A stretch of 64,000 bases of DNA. Source: Candolleomyces eurysporus. Lineage: Eukaryota; Basidiomycota; Agaricomycetes; Agaricales; Psathyrellaceae. A program made the translations under genes and the position numbers. The notes beneath the pieces are model-generated. The model was not told where the DNA came from. It made no database searches and saw only the letters and a list, made by a program, of their open reading frames with translations. Numbering within the stretch: the first letter of the stretch is position 1; each line of letters begins with the position of its first letter. Where the stretch lies: assembly GCA_027579435.1 (NCBI GenBank), contig JANBPK010000772.1:124001-188000 (forward strand), given 5' to 3'. Positions 57,307 to 64,000 of this stretch are shown here, one piece after another.

Positions 57307-58815
57307 TCATCTCCACAAGTGAGCCTCCTCGTCAGTCAAACCATAATATCTATCCCCCTTGATCTCAGCGGTCTCAATAATCGCGTTGACTTTTGAGAGA
57401 TCGGCGCTGGAAAGCTCGAGATCACCGGCTTCCAGATTTTCCAAGATTCGAGAAGCTTTCCTATTCCCGTATAAAACTTGTCAGTTTCGGGCATACTTGT
57501 AAACGCCGGAGAAAGAAGACATACGCAGAGCCAGGGAGCGGAATGACGTGCGGTCCCAAACTAGCAACCCATGCCAAGCAGAGTTGAGCGGGAGTACATC
57601 CAACTTGATCTGCGACGGCTTTCAGAGCCTCGACAATAGCCCAGTTGTGATTCATGATTTCGTCTGTCTTGAAGCGAGTGAGANTTTTTTCTTCCGTCCC
57701 CATCTGGATTATACAACGTCGGTAAATACGTAGGTTCTCTTCCGAAAGTCGAGAGGGTTAAAACTTAACACTAACCTGGAATGTCAGAGCTACTCTTGAT
57801 CTGGCCTGTCAGGAATCCACGGCCAAGAGGACTAGATCGCGAAATGTTTTCAAAAGGCATCAGGTTCAATCCGAAAGATAGAACTTACGAGTACGCCATG
57901 ATAGAAATTCCAAGCTCTTTGGATGTCTCGATGACTTTCTTCTGGTTCTCATCGTAAGACCAGGGACTGACTTCTATCTCAGCTGCTGTGACAGGGTAAA
58001 CCTTCGGAAGTATAAGCGTCAGAAAATACGAAAGATTTGATTTACATACAGCATGAGCACGCCTCAAAGTATCAGCGTTACACTCGGACAATCCAATATG
58101 GTCGAATTTCCCTTCTTTGAGAAGTGTTACGAGGTTTTCCATTTGTTTCTCGATTGGAATACGAGAGTCAACTCGGGCAGGCTCAAATAGGTCAACCTTC
58201 TTGATAGGTCCTAGAGCGCTCTGAATATTGTCGATGCTGGCTCTCAAGTTCTCGATCCTGGTGATAATAATGTCAGGAACACTTGACCATATAATAGAGT
58301 ATCAGTGATATTATGGCACTCACGAACAATCAGGGCCACGATTCTTCACTCCTCCTTTGACAGAGAGGAATGTCTTCTCTGCATAATCCGGGTACTTAGC
58401 ATAGAATCGTGAGAGTAGCTGGAGGTTTCCAGTGCCCCAGTCTTGAGCATAGAATTCGCCTAGTAGAAGTGACCAGTGAGATTGCGAACAATGTAAAGTG
58501 AAGGGTGAAGAGAACAGACCGCTATTCAATACCATCTTCACGCCAGGAGGAAGCGCGTCGACAGCAGCCTTAATGGCTTCGAAGCATTGTTCATCCGGGG
58601 CGGGGTTGGGTGTCCAACTGAAGAACATTCAATTTGAATCTTCAGTTCAGTCTTTATGCAAGCTGGACGTACGTCATGTTCATTAACCCGTGCTGGATAA
58701 GATGACGATGAGCATCGCTGCAAGCCGTCGATGTGGTCGAAGTGGTACTCACTGCAATTCGTCCAACTTTAACGTTGGACGCGGTGCCTCCAAGTGTAGC
58801 TGTTGCAGTGACCAT
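57307..58815 (-). CDS. Aldo-keto reductase, pyridoxal-reductase-like (AKR8 type)
   Basis: NADPH-dependent reductase with a TIM-barrel fold. Start 'MVTATATLGGTASNVKVGRI' (58815-58753), then short exons: 'HGLMNMT', 'WTPNPAPDEQCFEAIKAAVD', 'PPGVKMVLNSGEFYAQDWG', 'YAEKTFLSVKGG', 'IQSALGPIKKVDLFEPARVD', 'GKFDHIGLSECNADTLRRA', 'VSPWSYDENQKKVIETSKEL', 'GISIMAYS', 'QVGCTPAQLCLAWVASLG' and the tail 'EIKGDRYYGLTDEEAHLWR'. The Tyr of 'GEFYA' and Lys of 'LSVKGG' are the expected catalytic residues. 'TW.P.P.PDEQ' and 'LFEPARVD' match fission-yeast Plr1-type pyridoxal reductases. The N at 57684 sits at a run of T (A on the gene strand) and breaks one exon frame. Its place beside an MFS gene and a FAD oxidase may mean a role other than vitamin B6. 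Confidence 0.9.
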
Positions 58816-59525
58816 TTCGTTGGTTTTTGAGACGAGTTCTTGGTGTTGGGATCCTTTGTCAACGATTCAAGCATTTTATAGTCAAGGCAGAAATCAAACA
58901 GCCCCCGTGCTGATTCAAAATTATTTCGTGAAGAAGTAGAAGCACTGTGGTTTTCCGTCGCCAGCTCGGATAGATTGTTTGGGCCGTCCGATTTCCCTCA
59001 GTCTACTAGTAAATAGTCTCATCTTCTGTTCTGTTGATAATGACTGGTCTAAGAAACGCTGCTTGAACATTTGTCTGTCAATCGTAATCCAGATCTCACC
59101 TGTTCACGAGTTTTGGAGCTTCAAGCGAGCGACTAACAACAGGCAAGAAAGTATTGGAAAGTTAGTTTCTTACAGCATCCAGATTACGCTGCGGTATCAA
59201 TAGACGCTCAGCGGATACCAACAGCCGCAGGTAGCCAGTTGATCATGAGTTCAAAAGCATCATCGAATTCAGTGGTCATGATCACGAACGAAGGAGCCTT
59301 ATCATGATCGCGCGTCATAATACGACATAGAGAGGGCCTATTGCGGGTAGTATGAGCGAAATAGCAATCTGAAACTCTGCGCCGAGTTCTTGAATTGAAT
59401 TAAAACCGCGAAGCACGAGCTGGGTCAACAACGCAGGGGCATCTCGGTATCATATATTCATCATTCATACACGTTGTCCATGGCTTGCACACAGCGGCAC
59501 GATAGGAGACGTGGTCATACTACAC
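58816..59525. other. Intergenic region
   Basis: About 710 bases between two minus-strand genes. Contains the AKR promoter. No gene recognised. Confidence 0.45.
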
Positions 59526-61778
59526 CTATAGTCCGATTGGGCCGTCCGTGTATCGGACATTAAATCTATAACAAAGGTTGTCAATGAAACCTCGGTGGAA
59601 ACACGGGGGGTTTTAGGCGACGTACCTCGTGGGATCGTATTTTCTATATGTCCTCCTAAGTTCTTGATATCGTCCGTACGTTGCCAATACATTTTGCTCC
59701 TTATCGGATTCACCCACGTAGAGCGGAATGCCAGGGGAGGGGGGGATTCTGTCATGCAAGTGGGTGAATAAACTTGAGTCAGGCAAAAAGCGCTACGACT
59801 TACTGCCTTAAGAATTCCCTTCGCGCATTCTGCACTCGCCTCGAGACCGTATCGATGTTGGGCGGCATCTGATTGTGGAACTGTACCAACCCGTAGTTCC
59901 TCAAAGGGGGATCCATCACATTTCCACCTCTATCCCTCCCGACTTGGACCTGGGATTTCTGAACAGAGGTGAAGGCGAGGATAGCAAACTCTACGCCGTC
60001 CTTTGTTGGATCATCATCGGAGCTCGGAGGGCCTGTTGCGTCTGGCTTCGCTCGAACGGCTTCGACGTACTGGCCGAACTTCCTGTAGGAGTCTTCATAC
60101 CTGGCGTAGCCACTTCCTTCGCCTGAAGAAAAAGCGCTCGCTCCGAACAACTGCCCTTGTCCGCTACCTTCGGTACCAGTCCCTAAGCTGTTAACAACGT
60201 CGACGTAGCTGGATCGCCCCACTGAGCTCCCGAGATTTGGGAGGTTGAGGAAGTCATCATAGAGCCCGGGAGGTAAATTCTCCGAAGGAGAGGACGTGTT
60301 GTAAACAAACGTGGCAAAGTTGATAGGAAAGAGGGTATTGTTCGCGAAAGAGACTGAGAACACCGATAAGAGGGCTGTGGTCCGGCAATGACATTCAGCC
60401 ACAGACCGGTTGGGCAGCGTGAGTAGTCATATGTGGAGCCATATAGAGATAGAGGAGTAGAAATGAACAGAATTCCGGCTGTCAATACGGTGCACTTGAG
60501 AGCAAACGTAGAGACCTGGGCACTCACACGCTCGTGGATCGTTGACGTTATTAATGAATTTGGCTGTCGCCTTCAGGAGAGCTTCTGATGTCGAGTTGTC
60601 GTACTAAACACGTATTAGAAGGTCAGTTGACAGTATATGGGCAAAGATAACAATAACAATATCAATTGACCATCCGGGGAGAACTCCCATCGCACGCACG
60701 AGGTGGTGGATGTCAGGTTTTTCGGATGCAGAATAGCGGAAATGAGAAGTTGAACTCACGAAAATTGTTCCACCAATGAAGTTCTTATCAGCCTTTGTCC
60801 CAACATGAACTGCTCTCACTTCATATCGGGTGACTATGCCGAATCTATTTGCACCTCCCTGTCAAAAACGCTCAGTACCCGCCAAGGTTGGACACAACCC
60901 CGTGGCAAACACGCACCTTCAACGCCCTGAACAGATCATTATATTGGTTTGTCGCGGATGCAGTAATCAAGTCACCATTGACGAGGACAACATCCGCCTC
61001 GAGGAGAGTGTCTACACTGAAGCCGTGAGCACCCGCTAGAAAGCTAAGGCCGCCACCTAAGAGGAGTCCGGTTCCAATGTGCCTATTGAAGAAGGATACA
61101 AGTTCGTAGCTCAACACACTATCGGGTTTGAAAGCAAATCGATGGACTCACGCTAAACGCCCACCCAGCACACCGACGCCAAATGGTTCTAGTGCTGTCA
61201 AAGCTTCTCCCCATCGAATCCCAGGCTGCAGGGTTACGGTATCCTTAGACTCATTGTATGACACAGATGTCATATGTTCAAATGAGATTAGGATGCCGCC
61301 TTCAGTACTATGAATTGGGTATCAGAAAGGTTCATTTTCGCGTAATCTTACCCCAAACGAGATAAGAAATGGATACTCACCTACTCCATCCGCTCATTCC
61401 ACTGTGGCCACCGGACCGAACTGCGTACTTGACTTCATGCCTGAATATCGCCCTCATAGCCACTTGGACATCTGCACTACTTCGAGGACGCACGATGCAC
61501 GTCGGAGAGGACAGTCCATTGAACCTGTTCCACGAGTTTGAGGAGACATTCCTATACTCCGGGGAGCCGGAATTCAGGATGAGAGTGCCCAGTTGAGACT
61601 GTAACTCAGTACACGCTCGACTCGCAGAACGCGAGCTGCCACTTGAGGTACTTTGGCGAGCGTCGACCTCCAAGAAAGATGACGGGGTAGCTGATACCAA
61701 GTCCGCGCTGGATGCAAGGACGAATAATACCAGTCCAAGCCAAAGGCAAAAGACGCGCTGAGGGAGAGGAGGAGACAT
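59526..61778 (-). CDS. Secreted FAD-linked oxidoreductase (BBE-like, PCMH-type FAD domain)
   Basis: Start 'MSPPLPQRVFCLWLGLVLFV' at 61778 (signal peptide); an ATG six codons earlier at 61796 is also in frame. Exon 1 ends at 61381. The FAD domain shows 'TCIVRPRSSADVQVAMRAIF' and 'KYAVRSGGHSGMSGWSR', whose His is the usual covalent FAD attachment. 'HIGTGLLLGGGLSFLAGAHG' and 'FSVDTLLEADVVLVNGDLIT' follow. The second covalent Cys of true berberine-bridge enzymes is not seen ('GAHGFSVD'), so FAD is likely bound through His alone. The C-terminal exons give 'RTYRKYDPTR' and 'FNVRYTDGPIGL' with stop TAG at 59526. Family members oxidise sugars, alkaloids or secondary metabolites; the substrate is unknown. 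Confidence 0.9.
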
Positions 61779-61886
61779 AGTCCGCGTCCAAGTCATCGTA
61801 CGACCCACCAACGAGAAGGAAGTTCGGAGTTGGGCGGCGAAAGGAAGGGAAGAAAGATGGGTGTCGCGTCTTCAGTGATCGCTCCA

Positions 61887-61895
61887 GGTATTTAA
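61887..61895 (-). promoter_or_regulatory. TATA-like box of the FAD-oxidase gene
   Basis: Minus strand reads TTAAATACC about 110 bases upstream of the ATG at 61778. Similar in sequence and distance to the TATA-like box of the F-box gene at 2570. Confidence 0.3.
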
Positions 61896-62047
61896 GGCCA
61901 AGGCACCACCGATATGTAGCAGAATGGAGGAATCGAAGAGAGTCGCCGGTGTGATAGGATAGCATCCGTTTAACCCAGTATGTAAAAATGTAACCTGGCA
62001 GAAGTGCTTCTTGATGGACAGAGCAATCTAGATTCACAATCACTTAC

Positions 62048-62480
62048 CTATGGCAGTGTACGTGGGGTCGAAGCTGGGTCGAAGCACGTTGTCGATAACG
62101 TTAACTTTTGACGTCTGTTGATCATATGTCTGCTGAAGATTCGGTTCTTGAGACGGCTTCAGGTACCAGACAAAAGTGTGAGAGTCACTGAAGATGTCGG
62201 ACTTCAATCGTAATACATTCTATTACAAACTGGGGCGAAACTCACGATTGGGTGAGCACCAAGACCGGGTTTTTGTCATCGCTTGTCTTCATCGCGTCAA
62301 GGATTCTTTGATATTCGGAACGACCAACAGGATGACTTATATCACTGTGAGACACGGGGATTGTGCGGCTTGCCAGGGACGAGAAAGGTCTTGTCCATTG
62401 AGACAACTCTAATCGCTTTAGTGGCCTACATGACCATTTCTTGAGCGTGGGCCACCTTACCGGCGACCGCCCTGAGGTCA
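62048..62480 (-). other. Possible unrecognised gene fragment
   Basis: A minus-strand frame ending at a clean GTGAGT donor (exon end 62246, with 'RSEYQRILDAMKTSDDKN') joins in phase through a CAG acceptor to 62187-62048 ('DSHTFVWYLKPSQEPNL', 'VNVIDNVLRPSFDPTY'), which again ends at a GTAAGT donor. The matching splice phases suggest real exons. No start codon, following exon or family was found, so it may be a remnant or a gene with unusual structure. Confidence 0.35.
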
Positions 62481-62690
62481 ATGCGTGTAAGGCGGGATCG
62501 TCTCAAAATGTTTTTTCCTGAGAGATTTCGATTTCGGAAGACAAATCCTGAAATGGTTGGACGTTTCTGACCGTTGGCCGGAAGGTGCGGAAGGGCCGTC
62601 TAATCGTTACCTGCGTCGGTACAGTGTATTCTGGCGGCGGCAACAAAGATCTCAATATAACTCACTCATCATTCTACAACGGCATGTTTG

Positions 62691-62708
62691 CATCATCATC
62701 ATCATCAT
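62691..62708. repeat. (CAT)6 microsatellite
   Basis: Six perfect CAT units in intergenic DNA. Confidence 0.9.
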
Positions 62709-63240
62709 AAGGGTGCTAGGAGGGATGATACTTACAAATGTCGGGCAAAAGCAGGGAAAGGCTTACGAGAAGTTCCTTCGGCAGGCTATATCTACTTCTT
62801 CATCTGTTTATATCACCGAACAGGGTAGATTTCGTGAGGCAGAGCGACAGTATCTGTGCGGGTTCAGCACCTTTTGGTTGACCCTCGTTCAAGAATGGAG
62901 TGCGTGACAGGACCGTACGTGTGACATGCCCCGTGGTGTGACAGAGCGCGTGATGTACGTCAAAGCTTTCTCTGAGGCATTTTTCCTGAAATTTAAGTGC
63001 GATTGAGAACCATCCAATCAATCATCAGTGGTAACCAAACGTTGGGTGNAAAAAAACCCGAACGGTATCTCAGCGACACAAGCAAAGAGAAAGGAATCAT
63101 ATTATATTAAACTATCATAGTAATACAACCGCGGTGAACTCGGGCACAGCGCTCATACAAAGGGATGTGCATACGTCAAAACGAAAGTAAACAGTAGGTG
63201 CAGAGAAGTTCGAAAAACCTAACAGACCACAGTGAAAATC

Positions 63241-64000
63241 TTACTCAAGGTCATCAAACTTCGCCCATCGCGGCTTCTCCCCAATCGCCTTCATGAAAGT
63301 TTGGAAGGTGAGCTGACCATTGAATGTGTCGTGGTCATAGGCATTCCATGCCTCATCATCAAAGGGGGAGGGTTGAGATCGACGTGCATTTGAAATCAAG
63401 GTGTAGAGAGGAATGATCCACTCTTTAAATAAACCCTGGAATTCCGGTCGGACGCATTCGAAAATCTCTCGGGCATTGGAGTAGTTGGAAAAGAAGGCCA
63501 CCTTCGCGTTTCCAATGTCTTCATAGTCACCATCCCACTTCTCCATCACCTTCAAAGTACGGTAACGAACACCATCTACGACATCATAGTGGAGAGTACC
63601 CCAAAGGAGGATATAGAAGAAAGATTCAAGTTCGTGGCGATACAGGTGAGGCGGTGGAGTAGAGTTGAGCAGATCGATAGCCATGAATGGAGGCGTCCCA
63701 GTACGGTGGTGACTAGCGAGCTGCCCGTCAACCTTGTGCAAGGCATCTTTAAACGATGCCATATCCCAGTCGTTCAGAACCCCCTTGACATTGCGGTCAT
63801 TGTCAAGGTGGAGCATGAGATTATTCTCGCTGAGATCGCGGTGCAAGACGCGGCCCTTCTCCCAAGCTTGATAGTGGCCTGTGAGCGAACGTTAGCTATT
63901 GCATAACAAGCGGCAAAGACAATAGATATCAATTACATTCAAGGCAATCAAGCCATGCTTGTTTGAAAGCCTCGACCGACCCAGCTTTCCACAGCTCTTT
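63241..64000 (-). CDS. FunK1-type protein kinase, 5' part beyond the window
   Basis: C-terminal part of a second FunK1 kinase: a piece at 63937-64000, an intron at 63879-63936 and the last exon 63878-63241. The catalytic loop reads 'HRDLSENNLMLHLD', the metal-binding site 'GVLNDWDMASFKDAL', and 'HHRTGTPPFMAIDLL' follows. The end is 'FMKAIGEKPRWAKFDDLE'. The intron is in exactly the same place as in the kinase at 40000-42246, before '(C)HYQAWEKGRVLHRD'. The kinase core is similar but the C-terminal lobe differs, so the two are paralogs. The gene runs off the right edge. Confidence 0.88.

Larger units (their letters stand above)
61779..63240. other. Intergenic region with possible exon remnants
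   Basis: 1.46 kb. The left 150 bases are the FAD-oxidase promoter. Two minus-strand exon-like pieces at about 62048-62480 are described separately. The right half contains a short (CAT)6 run at 62691-62708 and otherwise nothing coding. N at 63049 near an A run. Confidence 0.45.

Noticed and set aside
61606..62043. Minus frame of 145 codons upstream of and overlapping the FAD oxidase
   Set aside because: Runs through the FAD gene's promoter and first exon in the wrong frame; an apparent splice to the exon pair upstream would need a 15-20 base intron.
62691..62708. (CAT)6 run as part of a coding frame (poly-Ile)
   Set aside because: Lies in a shadow frame with no other support; simple microsatellite.

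Overview
This is a window of nuclear DNA from a filamentous basidiomycete, most likely an Agaricomycete. The genes are cut by many short introns (about 50-70 bases, GT...AG). Several families expanded in mushroom-forming fungi are present: F-box/leucine-rich proteins, FunK1-type kinases, a DUF6533-like membrane protein pair and an extracellular PBP-like protein. No rRNA, tRNA or CRISPR array and no intact transposon was recognised. About twenty single N bases are scattered through the window, most of them beside homopolymers. In at least five genes the reading frame breaks at an N, so these look like sequencing ambiguities and not real mutations.

Left part (1-18.3 kb): an F-box gene (1146-2570, minus) lies between two direct copies of a roughly 0.8 kb block. 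Next come an FHA-RING ubiquitin ligase (4036-5636), a decayed F-box copy (about 7550-8943) and an intact F-box paralog (9703-11157). Two tandem seven-helix DUF6533-like genes follow (11669-13182 and 13761-15251); six of their internal exons have identical lengths. A secreted protein with nine exons closes this part (17055-18272).

Middle part (19-45.4 kb): an MFS transporter (19033-21453, minus), a small membrane protein, an F-box/LRR protein (23200-24744, minus), a single-pass membrane protein (25700-26659) and an inactive-looking M14 carboxypeptidase of the Ecm14 type (27121-28805). Then come three F-box genes (29871-31252, 31708-33582, 33971-35513 minus), a 3.3 kb stretch that could not be resolved, an extracellular PBP-like protein (ending at 39843), a FunK1 kinase (40000-42246, minus), a 116-residue orphan and another F-box gene (44004-45379).

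Right part (46-64 kb): ATG13 (46177-49009), then a run of minus-strand genes: two tandem arylamine N-acetyltransferases (49972-51169, 51560-52770), the RNase P/MRP subunit p30/RPP1 (52967-54205), a second MFS transporter (54460-56639), a pyridoxal-reductase-like aldo-keto reductase (57307-58815), a secreted FAD-linked oxidoreductase (59526-61778), and a second FunK1 kinase cut by the window end (63241-64000).

Housekeeping genes (ATG13, RPP1, the FHA-RING ligase) are interleaved with fast-evolving families. The most suggestive grouping is acetyltransferase x2, MFS exporter, aldo-keto reductase and FAD oxidase within 12 kb, which could act together in xenobiotic detoxification or a small metabolic pathway; that is inference from content and proximity. 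The seven intact F-box genes plus one pseudogene in 44 kb show active duplication and decay. All gene models were made by hand from splice-site consensus and reading-frame continuity; where exon sums are given they were checked to be multiples of three.
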